Source of the DNA: JAQAZP01 sp965531145
Lineage (GTDB): Bacteria > Acidobacteriota > JAQAZP01
Direction of reading: 5' to 3'
DNA length: 31,552 nucleotides
Assembly: GCA_965531145.1 (NCBI GenBank)
Contig: CBESOE010000036.1
Span: forward strand, 1 to 31,552
Shown here: positions 15,601 through 22,895 of the stretch, one piece after another
Layout: each line of letters starts with the position of its first letter
Numbering within the stretch: the stretch's first letter is position 1
The notes under the pieces: generated by a model
Told to the model about the DNA's origin: nothing
The model's database searches: none
The model's input: only the letters and a program-made list of their open reading frames with translations
Position numbers and translations under genes: made by a program

Positions 15601-18600
15601 ACCCCAAACGCCTTTGGACCGTCTGTCGTCTCGAGTTGATCACCACCTTCAAGCGCCCCCTGTTCTGGATCTGGATCTTCCTCGTTCTGCTGCTGGCGAT
15701 GATCGTCTCGGCCGGGGTGATGAAGATCCACTCCGGCGAGGATATGGCCGGCGGCCTGCAGGCCAACATCACCTCACAGTTCGCCAATGCCTGGGAGATG
15801 GCTCTGCTGGGGGCCATGCTCTACCCGCTGTTCGTGGCCGCACTGGCCGGCATGGGTGTGCTGCGGGACGGTGAGCTGCGCCTGGAGGGGTTGCTGCACT
15901 CCACACCGCTGAGGCCGGCGGAGTATGTCTGGGGGTCGTTCCTCGCCGCGATGACCATCTCGCTGGTGGTGCTGACCGTGCAGCTGGGGCTGACCATGCT
16001 CTACAAGCATACGATGACGGCGGGAGCGCACCCGGAACTGGCCGGTGACTTTAACCTGTCCAACTACATGGTGCCCGCGCTCTACTTCACCCTGCCGTTG
16101 ATCATCTTCGTGGCCGGTGTGAGCTTTGCCGTTGGTGAACGGACGCGCAGCCCGATGATGGTGAACATGGTGCCGCTGGCCCTGCTGCTGGGCAGTGTCT
16201 TCTTCCTTTGGACCTGGTCCCCCGGCTGGCTCACTCCGGGCTGGAACCGCCTGTTGATGCTCATCGAACCCACCGGTTTTCGCTGGCTCAACGAGACCTG
16301 GATCAAGGCTGACATGGGCGCCGAGTTCTACAATACCGCCCGGGTGGTGCTCGATCCGGCGTTCCTGGTCAGCCGGCTGGCCCTGGTGGGAATCGGGCTG
16401 GGCTCCGTGTTCTTCTCACAGCGTCATCTGGCGAGCACTCTGCACGGACGGAAAGTGAACCGTGCCGACGTGAAACGGGCACTGGCCACACCCCACGCTG
16501 AAGCCGTCCGCCCGCTGGTTGCCGAGGCGAAACTGAGCGATCTGGGCATGACCAGCCGGCGGCCCGGTCTGCTGGCCGGCCTGCTGGAGGTTGCCCGCCT
16601 GGAACTGCACGCCCTGGTGCGCCACCCGGCCATCTGGCTGCTGATGTTCCTGGTGGTGCTCAACTGCACCTTTGACGCGATCTATGATGTCGGACCATTC
16701 GATGCTCCGCTGCTGCTCACTCCCGGCGCCAGCGCGGTGGGGTCGCTGGTGGAACTGACCTTCGCCCTTTGTCTGCTGCTGATGTTTTACACCGTGGAGT
16801 CGCTGCGACGGGAGCGCAGGACGCGGATCGACTCGATCATCTACGCCACACCGCTGCGCACCAGCGCCCTGATCCTGGGCAAGGCCCTGGCCAGCAGCAT
16901 GGTGGGGGTGATGACGCTCCTCGCCGTATTCCTCACCTGCGCGGTACTGCTGCTGCGGCAGGGGACTGTCCCGCTCGACCCGTGGCCGTACTTCATCGTC
17001 TACGGCCTGCTGCTGGGCCCGGTGATCATCTTCTGGAGCGCCCTGGTGGGTCTGATCTACTCGCTCACCGGGAGCCGCATGACCACCTATGCCCTTTCCA
17101 TCGTCGTGATGATCATCACCCCGATACTGCTGGTCACCAAGAAGCTGAGCTGGGTCTGGAACTGGTCGCTGGCCGGCGCGCTCAAGTGGAGTGACCTGGC
17201 GCCCTTCGAGCTCAACCGCACACCGCTGCTGCTCAACCGACTGCTGGTACTATCGCTGGCCGCACTGTTGTTGATGCTGATCGTGCGGGTCTTCCCACGG
17301 CGTGTCTTTGACACGTTCCGCATCCGTGAGCGGCTTCGCCCGGCGGCGCTGCTCCGCACTGCACTGATCCTGTCACCGCTGATCATCCTGCCCTTCGTAC
17401 TGGGGGTAACCCTGCAAAAGGGGATCAACCGCGGACCCGAAGGACGGAAGATCGAGCGCTGGGCTAAAAACTACTGGCAGCGCAACCACGCCACCTGGCT
17501 CAACGCCCCCGCACCCGACCTGGTCTTCGTTGACATCGAGCTGGAACTGGAACCTGAAAGGCGGTGGTTCGCCACCCGGGGGAGTTTCGAGCTGATCAAC
17601 AGCGGAGAGGAGGATCTGGCGCAGATTCCGATCACCGGCGGACCGCACTGGCAGAATCTGAACTGGACGTTCAACGGTGAGGCGTACGAGCCCGAGGACC
17701 GTCAGGGCCTCTACCTCTTCACCCCTACGGAGCCGCTGGCCCCGGGTGAGACGTGTGCTGTGGGGTTCTCCTTCGAAGGCGTGTTTGTCGAGGGTTTCAG
17801 CAAGAACGGCGAAGACAGCAGTGAGTTCATCCTCCCCTCCGGTGTGGTGCTCACCGCGTACTCGCCCACCGTTGTCCCGGTGATGGGCTACCTGGAGGAA
17901 CTGGGGATCAACAAGGACAACGAATACGATGCGCGAGAGTATCCGGACGATTTCCACGACGGTGTGACCCCGGCGCTGTTCGGGCCGGACACGCCGTTCC
18001 GCACCCGCGTGCGGATCACGGCCCCGGAGCGATACACCATGAACTCGGTGGGCGTGAAAACCGGGGACGAGATCATCGCCGGCAAGCGGACCGTGACCTG
18101 GGAAAGCGACTACCCGGTGAAGAGCTGGAACGTGGTGGGCGGCTTGTGGGATGTGCGCAACGGGGAGGGAACCACGATCTACCACCACCCCGGGCACACC
18201 TACAACCTCGACGAGATGATCGAGGCGCTGAACGGCGCCCGCCGCTACTACTCCGAATGGTTCCACCCCTATCCCTGGCAGGAACTGAAGCTCTCCGAGT
18301 TCCCGGCCGAGGCCAGTTACGCCCAGGGCTTCTCCACCAATATCACTTTCTCCGAGAACATGGGATTCCTCACCAGGCCCGACCCCCGCGCCAATGCCGC
18401 CTTCATGGTCACCGCCCACGAGGCGGCCCACCAGTGGTGGGGCGGGCTGGTGGTGCCCGGCGAGGGCCCGGGGGGCAACATCGTTTCCGAGGGGATGGCG
18501 CACTTTTCCACCGCGCTGCTCTTTGACCAGCTGCGCGGGCCCGGACAACGCGCCGAGTTCTGCAAGGGGATCGAGGATCGCTACCTTGATCGGCGGGTGG

Positions 18601-19193
18601 TCAACTCGGAGCGACCCCTGGTGAAGACCGACGGTTCCCGTGACGGCGACACCACCGTGACCTACGACAAGGGCGGATGGGTCTTCTGGATGCTGTACAA
18701 CCACCTGGGTCGTGAAAGCACCTTTGACGGGCTGCGCTCGTTTGTCGATCACTACACCCGGGACCCGGACCACCCGGTGCTGCAGGATCTTGTGAGCCAC
18801 CTGCGCCCCTTTGCTTCGGATGCGGACGCCTATGACGCTTTTGTGGAGCAGTGGTTCTTCGAAACCGTGCTCCCCGAGTATGCGCTGCAGCGGGTGCGCT
18901 GCGAAGAGACAGCGGCCGGCAGCGGGCAGTGGCTGGTGCAACTGGTGGTGCGCAACGTGGGCACCGGGAGGATGCCGGTGGAGATTGCGGCCGAGCAGGG
19001 AGAGCGTTTCCCCGGCGTTGAGAATACCGATCCCGCTGAGCCTTTCCGCGAACAACGTGCCCTGGTCACCCTTGGCCCGCGCGAGGCGCAGGAGGTGCGG
19101 ATCCTCTGCGATTTCGAGCCATCACGCGTGGTGGTGGACCCCGAGGTCAAACTCCTGCAGCGTGGCCGGGCATCCGCCGTTCACCGGTTTTGA
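15597..19193 (+). CDS. ABC-2 permease fused to an M1-family metallopeptidase
   Basis: A 1198-residue fusion. Residues ~1-600 hold two ABC-2-type membrane domains (first helix FWIWIFLVLLLAMIVSAGVM, a second set from about residue 345) separated by a cytoplasmic linker. A final membrane helix near residue 590 leads into the periplasmic part. Residues ~620-1198 form an M1 aminopeptidase: His941-Glu942-Ala-Ala-His945 in TAHEAAHQWW binds zinc, and a Glu about 19 residues later in IVSEGMAHF is the third ligand. A YDKGGWVFWML stretch follows, as in M1 enzymes. The substrate is presumably a peptide processed at export, but that is inference. Similar fusions occur in several phyla. Confidence 0.9.
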   Translation: MNPKRLWTVCRLELITTFKRPLFWIWIFLVLLLAMIVSAGVMKIHSGEDMAGGLQANITSQFANAWEMALLGAMLYPLFVAALAGMGVLRDGELRLEGLLHSTPLRPAEYVWGSFLAAMTISLVVLTVQLGLTMLYKHTMTAGAHPELAGDFNLSNYMVPALYFTLPLIIFVAGVSFAVGERTRSPMMVNMVPLALLLGSVFFLWTWSPGWLTPGWNRLLMLIEPTGFRWLNETWIKADMGAEFYNTARVVLDPAFLVSRLALVGIGLGSVFFSQRHLASTLHGRKVNRADVKRALATPHAEAVRPLVAEAKLSDLGMTSRRPGLLAGLLEVARLELHALVRHPAIWLLMFLVVLNCTFDAIYDVGPFDAPLLLTPGASAVGSLVELTFALCLLLMFYTVESLRRERRTRIDSIIYATPLRTSALILGKALASSMVGVMTLLAVFLTCAVLLLRQGTVPLDPWPYFIVYGLLLGPVIIFWSALVGLIYSLTGSRMTTYALSIVVMIITPILLVTKKLSWVWNWSLAGALKWSDLAPFELNRTPLLLNRLLVLSLAALLLMLIVRVFPRRVFDTFRIRERLRPAALLRTALILSPLIILPFVLGVTLQKGINRGPEGRKIERWAKNYWQRNHATWLNAPAPDLVFVDIELELEPERRWFATRGSFELINSGEEDLAQIPITGGPHWQNLNWTFNGEAYEPEDRQGLYLFTPTEPLAPGETCAVGFSFEGVFVEGFSKNGEDSSEFILPSGVVLTAYSPTVVPVMGYLEELGINKDNEYDAREYPDDFHDGVTPALFGPDTPFRTRVRITAPERYTMNSVGVKTGDEIIAGKRTVTWESDYPVKSWNVVGGLWDVRNGEGTTIYHHPGHTYNLDEMIEALNGARRYYSEWFHPYPWQELKLSEFPAEASYAQGFSTNITFSENMGFLTRPDPRANAAFMVTAHEAAHQWWGGLVVPGEGPGGNIVSEGMAHFSTALLFDQLRGPGQRAEFCKGIEDRYLDRRVVNSERPLVKTDGSRDGDTTVTYDKGGWVFWMLYNHLGRESTFDGLRSFVDHYTRDPDHPVLQDLVSHLRPFASDADAYDAFVEQWFFETVLPEYALQRVRCEETAAGSGQWLVQLVVRNVGTGRMPVEIAAEQGERFPGVENTDPAEPFREQRALVTLGPREAQEVRILCDFEPSRVVVDPEVKLLQRGRASAVHRF

Positions 19194-19398
19194 GTAGTTG
19201 CGTTCGTGTCCGGCTGAATGAACCATCCGGACGCCGATTTCCCAAAAAATCATTCTGCAGTGAGAACATGCATGCTCATGTCATCTTCGTACTCTTTCCC
19301 TGGCCGATCGACTTCCTATCGTGATGGAGGAAGCGGGCCGCCACTGAGCCTGGAGGGTCGGAATTTCATTTGATATTTACGCGGTCGCAGACAAAATA

Positions 19399-19416
19399 CC
19401 ACGGGCTTGCCCGTGG
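19399..19416. repeat. IS200 left-end hairpin
   Basis: A perfect 8-bp stem, CCACGGGC/GCCCGTGG, with a TT loop, about 33 bp before the tnpA start. It is the expected recognition hairpin for single-strand transposition. Confidence 0.8.
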
Positions 19417-19448
19417 ATGAATGAGCCCGGCGGCGGTATGATGTCGAC

Positions 19449-19877
19449 ATGGAAGTCATCAAGTCGTCACATAGCGTTTACCACCTTCAGTACCACGTCG
19501 TGTGGATCTGTAAATACCGCCGCCGGATCCTGAAGCCTGGTGTAACCGCCTATATGCGGAAGATCATGCCGAAGTTGCTGCGAAGTATGCCCGGCGTGAA
19601 CATCGAAACGATTGGCTTTGATCAAGATCATTTGCATATGGTGATGGTGATTCCGCCTAAATACAGCATTTCCACAGTCATGAGTCAGCTGAAAAGCCAA
19701 TCGGCCTCGCTATTGCGCAACAAGTTCTCTTGGCTCCAGAAGGTTTACTGGCAAGAGAACATCGTTTGGTCGACGGGCTACTTCGTCAGCAGCGTAGGCA
19801 TCGATGAGGAAACCATCCAGCGCTACGTAGAAGCCCAGGGACACCAGGATTCAGGTCAGCTTCGTATGAAGCTGTAA
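19449..19877 (+). CDS. tnpA: IS200-type Y1 transposase TnpA
   Basis: 142 residues, the normal length. The HUH motif is His61-Leu-His63 in DQDHLHMVM, and the catalytic tyrosine is Tyr126 in ETIQRYVEAQ. The N-terminal HSVYHLQYHVVWICKYR is typical of the family. No frame damage is seen, so the element may be active. Start ATG at 19449. Confidence 0.95.
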   Translation: MEVIKSSHSVYHLQYHVVWICKYRRRILKPGVTAYMRKIMPKLLRSMPGVNIETIGFDQDHLHMVMVIPPKYSISTVMSQLKSQSASLLRNKFSWLQKVYWQENIVWSTGYFVSSVGIDEETIQRYVEAQGHQDSGQLRMKL

Positions 19878-19886
19878 CAGTAAGGA

Positions 19887-19904
19887 CCCCGGGCTTGCCC
19901 GGGG
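19887..19904. repeat. IS200 right-end hairpin
   Basis: A perfect 8-bp stem, CCCCGGGC/GCCCGGGG, with a TT loop, 9 bp after the tnpA stop; the partner of 19399-19416. Confidence 0.8.
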
Positions 19905-19918
19905 GAATCTATTTTGGA

Positions 19919-20081
19919 GGCCAACGCTCCACATCAGCGGCAAGCCGCCTCGGCGCGAAGCGCCGGCCGGTGCGCTGGTTGCTTTGACAAGGCCGAATAG
20001 CGTCATTACGGGCCATTTGATTTGCCGTGCGGTTTGCAACCAGCGTGACGGAAGCGGTTTGCCCGTTGAATGTGGTTATCT
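19919..20081 (-). repeat. attC site 1 (long type)
   Basis: About 163 bp. The outer boxes are GGCCAAC (19919-19925) and GTTATCT (20075-20081). The arms pair as an imperfect palindrome: GCGGCAAGCCGC near 19937 with GCGGTTTGCCCG near 20055, and GCGCTGGTTGC near 19972 with GCAACCAGCG near 20036. It is closely similar (around 80 percent by eye) to attC site 2, giving a lineage-type long attC. Confidence 0.8.
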
Positions 20082-20267
20082 TCCACCCTTATCAAGATGG
20101 GAGAATATCATGAATGCACCACGGATCAGCTCATCTGTAAGAATCCTCCTCGTGGCGGCTTAGTCTTCCATCTCAATATTTCCTAACATCATATGGCGCT
20201 CTAGCAACCTGTGCCGATAGGTATCCGGTTGACCAATTCGCTGGTTTCGTATTGTTTTCCCAGATGT

Positions 20268-20308
20268 GTCGGGCCTGCATCATCAATATGTATAAATGCA
20301 GGCTCGAC
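20268..20308. terminator. Stem-loop after the SWIB gene
   Basis: Arms GTCGGGCCTGCAT (20268-20280) and ATGCAGGCTCGAC (20296-20308) pair with one mismatch. The stem lies 4 bp after the SWIB stop codon on the minus strand. There is no clear T-run, so it may be a factor-dependent terminator or an RNA-stabilising end. The rest of 20083-20311 holds no convincing gene; a plus-strand 17-codon ORF (20110-20163, MNAPRISSSVR...) has little support. Confidence 0.45.
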
Positions 20309-20311
20309 GTA

Positions 20312-20644
20312 TTAGGATGTTTCTATGTTTGCGCCAACTACAGCGGCCATCTGCATCATATTAATCGTTTGACCTTCTTTCAGACCTGTAAGGTCAGTGA
20401 CCTTGCCGGATTTGCTTTGGGATTTTGTGTTTTTAAAGAGCGGGAGCAATTTAGCATCAGCCACGATGAACTTGCCTGCGTTTTCTGGCTTTCCGTTTTC
20501 AGTCTTTGTCTGAAGCCCCTTCGCCTTAATATAGTCCCATAATTTCTTAGTGATCTCTGTCCTGGGAAGTTCTGTTGTTTCCAGAAACTCTGCCAGCTCA
20601 CTTTTCAACTTTACCGGTTTGCTCAGTCCTTTTGCCTCTGTCAT
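20312..20644 (-). CDS. SWIB/MDM2-domain protein, integron cassette gene
   Basis: A 110-residue protein made almost wholly of a SWIB/MDM2 fold: LKSELAEFLETTELPRTEITKKLWDYIKAKGLQ, then FIVADAKLLPLF. SWIB domains are best known from eukaryotic chromatin remodelling and from chlamydial and some other bacterial DNA-associated proteins. The start is ATG at 20644, with AAAGGAG about 6 bp before it. The cassette start (20717, minus strand) lies about 70 bp upstream. The C-terminal segment (LTGLKEGQTINMMQMAAVVGANIE) follows the domain. The gene is in cassette orientation between attC sites 2 and 1. Function in bacteria is largely unknown. Confidence 0.85.
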   Translation of the reverse strand: MTEAKGLSKPVKLKSELAEFLETTELPRTEITKKLWDYIKAKGLQTKTENGKPENAGKFIVADAKLLPLFKNTKSQSKSGKVTDLTGLKEGQTINMMQMAAVVGANIETS

Positions 20645-20710
20645 TTTCAACTCCTTTACTGTTTAGCGTGAATCCGCGGTCAGATCTTCTACAAATTTCA
20701 TTTGATTATA

Positions 20711-20875
20711 AGATAACGCCCCGCATCAGCGGCAAGCCGCACGGCGCAAAGCGCCGGCCGGCGCGCTGGTTGCCTTGGCAATGCCTGGTAGCGCCGACAC
20801 GAGTCATTTGTCAGCCGCTCGGATTGCAACCAGCGTGACGGAAGCGGTTTGACCGTTGAATGCGGTTGTTGGCCA
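20711..20875 (-). repeat. attC site 2 (long type)
   Basis: Boxes AGATAAC (20711-20717) and GTTGGCC (20868-20874) bound a long imperfect palindrome nearly the same as attC site 1: GCGGCAAGCCGC with GCGGTTTGACCG, and GCGCTGGTTGC with GCAACCAGCG. Its left box is the 8-base complement of the right box of site 1. Its right box is the complement of the left box of site 3. Confidence 0.8.
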
Positions 20876-20887
20876 GTTTCTTTTCAT

Positions 20888-21259
20888 CTACTTCGGAAAG
20901 TACTTGACGTCAGGCAAACCCTTGAAATCCACATCCTGCGTCCATAAAGTAGCCTCATACATTCGTGCCGTTGCCAGAATGATGCTGTCTGCCATGGGCA
21001 AGGAGTGTTTGATGCTGAATTTGGCGGCAGACAAAGAAAGACCAGGAGTGAGTTCTGCTACGAGGCCCTTTTGCATGGCACTGACGGCCTGGAGCGCTTC
21101 ATTCTCGCCACGTTCTCGAAGTACGACTTTGAAAACTTCATACAGTGAGACGGTAGGCACAACCAGAGACTCAACATCCTTTAGCACAGGCAGGAAGTGT
21201 TTTGCATTTCTCCCGTCGGCGAAGTACTCAAGCCATCCGGAGGAATCGACGATGTTCAT
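20888..21259 (-). CDS. vapC: PIN-domain toxin (VapC-like), integron cassette
   Basis: A 123-residue PIN protein with Asp5 (IVDSSGW), Glu41 (SLYEVFK), Asp91 (MADSIILATA) and Asp109 (WTQDVDF) as the acidic site. The ATG overlaps the stop of the AbrB-type antitoxin (21256-21259). The stop codon lies 12 bp from the box of attC site 2, the compact arrangement usual for cassettes. Toxin-antitoxin pairs are common in sedentary integrons, where they may stabilise the array. Confidence 0.9.
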   Translation of the reverse strand: MNIVDSSGWLEYFADGRNAKHFLPVLKDVESLVVPTVSLYEVFKVVLRERGENEALQAVSAMQKGLVAELTPGLSLSAAKFSIKHSLPMADSIILATARMYEATLWTQDVDFKGLPDVKYFPK

Positions 21260-21462
21260 ACCCTGTCTTCCTCCCGCTCAAATTCTGTGTTGATTCCCTT
21301 CAAGAAGCCACGCAACTCTTCGATATCGCGCTCAGGAATCAACTCAATTCTGCCATCGTATTCAACAAGCTGCACTTTCTGTCCTGGCCGGAGGCGCAAG
21401 CGGTCTCGGATTGGCCGCGGGATAACGATCTGATATTTGGGGGATACAGTTACAGTGATCAT
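21256..21462 (-). CDS. vapB: AbrB/MazE-type (SpoVT-AbrB) antitoxin, integron cassette
   Basis: A 68-residue protein. MITVTVSPKYQIVIPRPIRD with LRLRPGQKVQL is the swapped-hairpin AbrB DNA-binding domain. The acidic tail (ERDIEELRGFLKGINTEF) would bind the toxin. A GGAGGG ribosome binding site precedes the start. It is the first gene of the pair and has its own promoter within the cassette. Confidence 0.9.
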   Translation of the reverse strand: MITVTVSPKYQIVIPRPIRDRLRLRPGQKVQLVEYDGRIELIPERDIEELRGFLKGINTEFEREEDRV

Positions 21463-21495
21463 GTTTTGCCCTCCATCGATTGCTGTTGGTATTAC

Positions 21496-21523
21496 AGTAT
21501 ACCCATCGATGGTAATTCGTCAA
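21496..21523 (-). promoter_or_regulatory. Promoter and operator of the cassette vapBC
   Basis: On the minus strand, -35 TTGACG (21518-21523), a 16-bp spacer and -10 TATACT (21496-21501). The palindrome CCATCGATGG (21503-21512) lies in the spacer, and a related CCATCGATT occurs near the ribosome binding site. This fits antitoxin autoregulation and shows that the cassette does not need an integron promoter. Confidence 0.65.
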
Positions 21524-21534
21524 GTCTTACTTTT

Positions 21535-21607
21535 GGCCAACGTGATGCTCACCATTACCTTCTGAAGGCGCGCCTTCAGAAGGTAATGGTGCAGCAATTG
21601 GTTCGAC
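21535..21607 (-). repeat. attC site 3 (short) with a perfect 42-bp palindrome
   Basis: Outer boxes GGCCAAC (21535-21541) and GTTCGAC (21601-21607). The centre 21550-21591 is a perfect inverted repeat with GGCGCGCC at its middle. Outside it, TGCT (21546-21549) pairs with AGCA (21593-21596) across a single unpaired base, like the extrahelical base of attC sites. Box complementarity with both neighbours supports its identity. Confidence 0.75.
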
Positions 21608-21818
21608 AGTCTCCTGTGTCTGTCGGACTTGTTTTGCTCCTCTTAACTCTTGAGTCATGAAACATGGCGCCGCCACGAGAAGACGTGCCCTGTGAATGCA
21701 TAACTGCGGAAAGCGGGCAAATGTCGCGCAGTTGTGCTATGGTGCACTCCTTTGACGCGAACTCGGTGCACATCGGCTCCGTGTTTCGCGGCATCCGTAA
21801 GTCCCAGCAAGGATCAGC

Positions 21819-21974
21819 ATGGCAAAGAACACGAACACATTCGAGAAGCGCCGCAGAGAAGTGGAGCGGATGCGAAAGGCCCAGGAAAAGCGAGAGCGGC
21901 GTCTCGCGCGTCGATCGGCCTCTGCCGACCCGGAATCCCATACCCCGCCTTCGACCGTGCTGGACGGTGAGTAG
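21819..21974 (+). CDS. Small basic coiled-coil protein, cassette gene in reverse orientation
   Basis: 51 residues: MAKNTNTFEKRRREVERMRKA, then a charged helix rich in Arg, Lys and Glu (QEKRERRLARRS) and a Ser/Pro-rich end. The beginning resembles small conserved proteins of gammaproteobacteria and others with an NTFEKRxRE motif; function unknown, possibly nucleic-acid or ribosome associated given the charge. AAGGA lies 7 bp before the ATG. It is read opposite to the other cassettes; minus-strand frames across it look like noise. About 200 bp upstream within the cassette carry no other gene and presumably the promoter. Confidence 0.6.
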   Translation: MAKNTNTFEKRRREVERMRKAQEKRERRLARRSASADPESHTPPSTVLDGE

Positions 21975-22040
21975 AATCGCCCCGAATCACTGATGGCCTC
22001 CCGGTGTGCGGTGTATCTTCTCTCTGCACGTCAATCTCTT

Positions 22041-22143
22041 GTCGAACGACCAAGTTCACCGGCCGAAGTGCTGGCAGGGGCTTTGCAGTAGTCCGCACAG
22101 GCCATGCCAGCGCTTACGGTCCTGGTGCAACTACTGGTTAGCC
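22041..22143 (-). repeat. attC site 4
   Basis: Boxes GTCGAAC (22041-22047) and GTTAGCC (22137-22143). Inner arms AGTTCACCGGCCGAAGTGCTGGCA (left) and TGCCAGCGCTTACGGTCCTGGTGCAACT (right) pair with a few bulges. The stop codon of the adjacent cassette gene (22138-22140) lies inside the right box, common in integron cassettes. Confidence 0.8.
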
Positions 22144-22512
22144 ATTGGTTTCGTTTTCAATTGCATGAAACCTTGCGATATCTGGTGTGGGTAGATCGGG
22201 TTTTCGTATTAGTTCTGCTGGACACTTGCCACCCGTGTGTTCTTTGTACCATTGCAGAAGTGACTCCTCAATAAAGATGGAACCACCCCAGTGCCTATTC
22301 GTATCTCGCTTCTTCACGCCAGACACCCAGTATTGGTCGCCAGTTTCAATATCAAAATGATTAGCGTCAATACCCTGAGAACGCTTCAGTGCCATGTCAT
22401 TAAAATAGATTGTCTTACCAGATGCCGACGGCCATACACGTGCAATCCATGCTTCGTCAGCATCTGTATGTGCGGAACCTTTAAGTTCAACATATCGAAT
22501 GATGTGCTTCAT
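22138..22512 (-). CDS. Conserved small protein of integron-cassette type
   Basis: 124 residues: MKHIIRYVELKGSAHTDADEA, then WIARVWPSASGKTIYFNDMALKR, FDIETGDQYWVSGVKKRDTNRHWGG and a hydrophilic end. I recall this type (RYVELK ... GPAWI ... YFN ... YWISGVKK) from many unrelated integron arrays, where it is hypothetical or sometimes mislabelled as 1-deoxyxylulose phosphate synthase; it has no resemblance to that enzyme's size or motifs. The start codon lies about 13 bp after the cassette edge with AGGAG before it, and the stop is inside the attC box. Function unknown. Confidence 0.75.
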   Translation of the reverse strand: MKHIIRYVELKGSAHTDADEAWIARVWPSASGKTIYFNDMALKRSQGIDANHFDIETGDQYWVSGVKKRDTNRHWGGSIFIEESLLQWYKEHTGGKCPAELIRKPDLPTPDIARFHAIENETNG

Positions 22513-22523
22513 GGTTGTCTCCT

Positions 22524-22624
22524 GGCTAACAATTCATTATCACGCCGTACACAATTTCCGTCATTTGAGGCACGGAAATTGCTCCTCACATGCGTTTGAA
22601 CTTTAGCTAAGGTTAGCGTTAGAA
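22524..22624 (-). repeat. attC site 5, partly degenerate
   Basis: The left box GGCTAAC (22524-22530) complements GTTAGCC of site 4 and is followed by AATTCATT, as in many classic attC sites. The centre has the hairpin CAATTTCCGT / ACGGAAATTG (22551-22580). The right box is uncertain: TTTAGCT (22602-22608), GTTAGCG (22612-22618) and GTTAGAA (22618-22624) are candidates. It lies between the integrase remnant and the first recognisable cassette. Confidence 0.65.
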
Positions 22625-22895
22625 AGTGCGCAAGTGCTTCTGTCACATAATAAACATAGTTTGCTGTCAAGGTCAAGAAGGGACACTCCGGGATCAGGAC
22701 ATTGGTATATCCAGGCACTTACTCGGATATGTTGAAGGTCTGATATGAAGGGAACTGGATATGTGCGAGTTGGTGGGCGGGGTTTCGAATGGCCGCCATT
22801 ACCTGGATAAGAGGGGGGGTGCATAGGCAGGTATCGAACCAGGGGTTGCTCGCAAGTTTCATCGATCTAATCAGATACAGAAGGTGGGGGAGCGG
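22625..22895. other. Region between attC site 5 and the integrase remnant; attI expected
   Basis: About 270 bp without a supported gene. By position it should contain attI or a lost cassette, but no GTTRRRY core with partner boxes was found. The string GGTATCGAACC (22830-22840) looks like a tRNA T-loop in reverse but has no matching stem or cloverleaf. Confidence 0.3.

Larger units (their letters stand above)
19391..19911 (+). mobile_element. IS200/IS605-family element (tnpA only)
   Basis: A Y1 transposase gene is flanked by two subterminal hairpins with the same CCxCGGGC-TT-GCCCGxGG form: left 19399-19416, right 19887-19904. This is the end structure of IS200-type elements, which have no terminal inverted repeats. 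Exact tips cannot be fixed from sequence alone. No tnpB is present. The right end lies only about 15 bp from the outer box of attC site 1. Confidence 0.85.

Noticed and set aside
17373..19055. 560-codon minus-strand frame opposite the ABC/M1 fusion
   Set aside because: Antisense of the zinc peptidase domain; composition typical of a GC-rich shadow frame.
20110..20163. 17-codon plus-strand ORF (MNAPRISSSVR...) beside attC site 1
   Set aside because: Too short, against array direction and without recognisable similarity; mentioned only as content of the gap.
21576..21941. Minus-strand frame in the cassette between attC sites 3 and 4, which would match the array direction
   Set aside because: It runs through the attC palindrome and has a Cys/Arg/Ser-rich noise composition; the plus-strand 51-codon gene has a ribosome binding site and a recognisable start.
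22825..22850. tRNA T-loop-like string (GGTATCGAACC) on the minus strand
   Set aside because: The flanking bases do not form a T-stem, and no anticodon or acceptor arms can be drawn, so no tRNA or tRNA attachment site is claimed.
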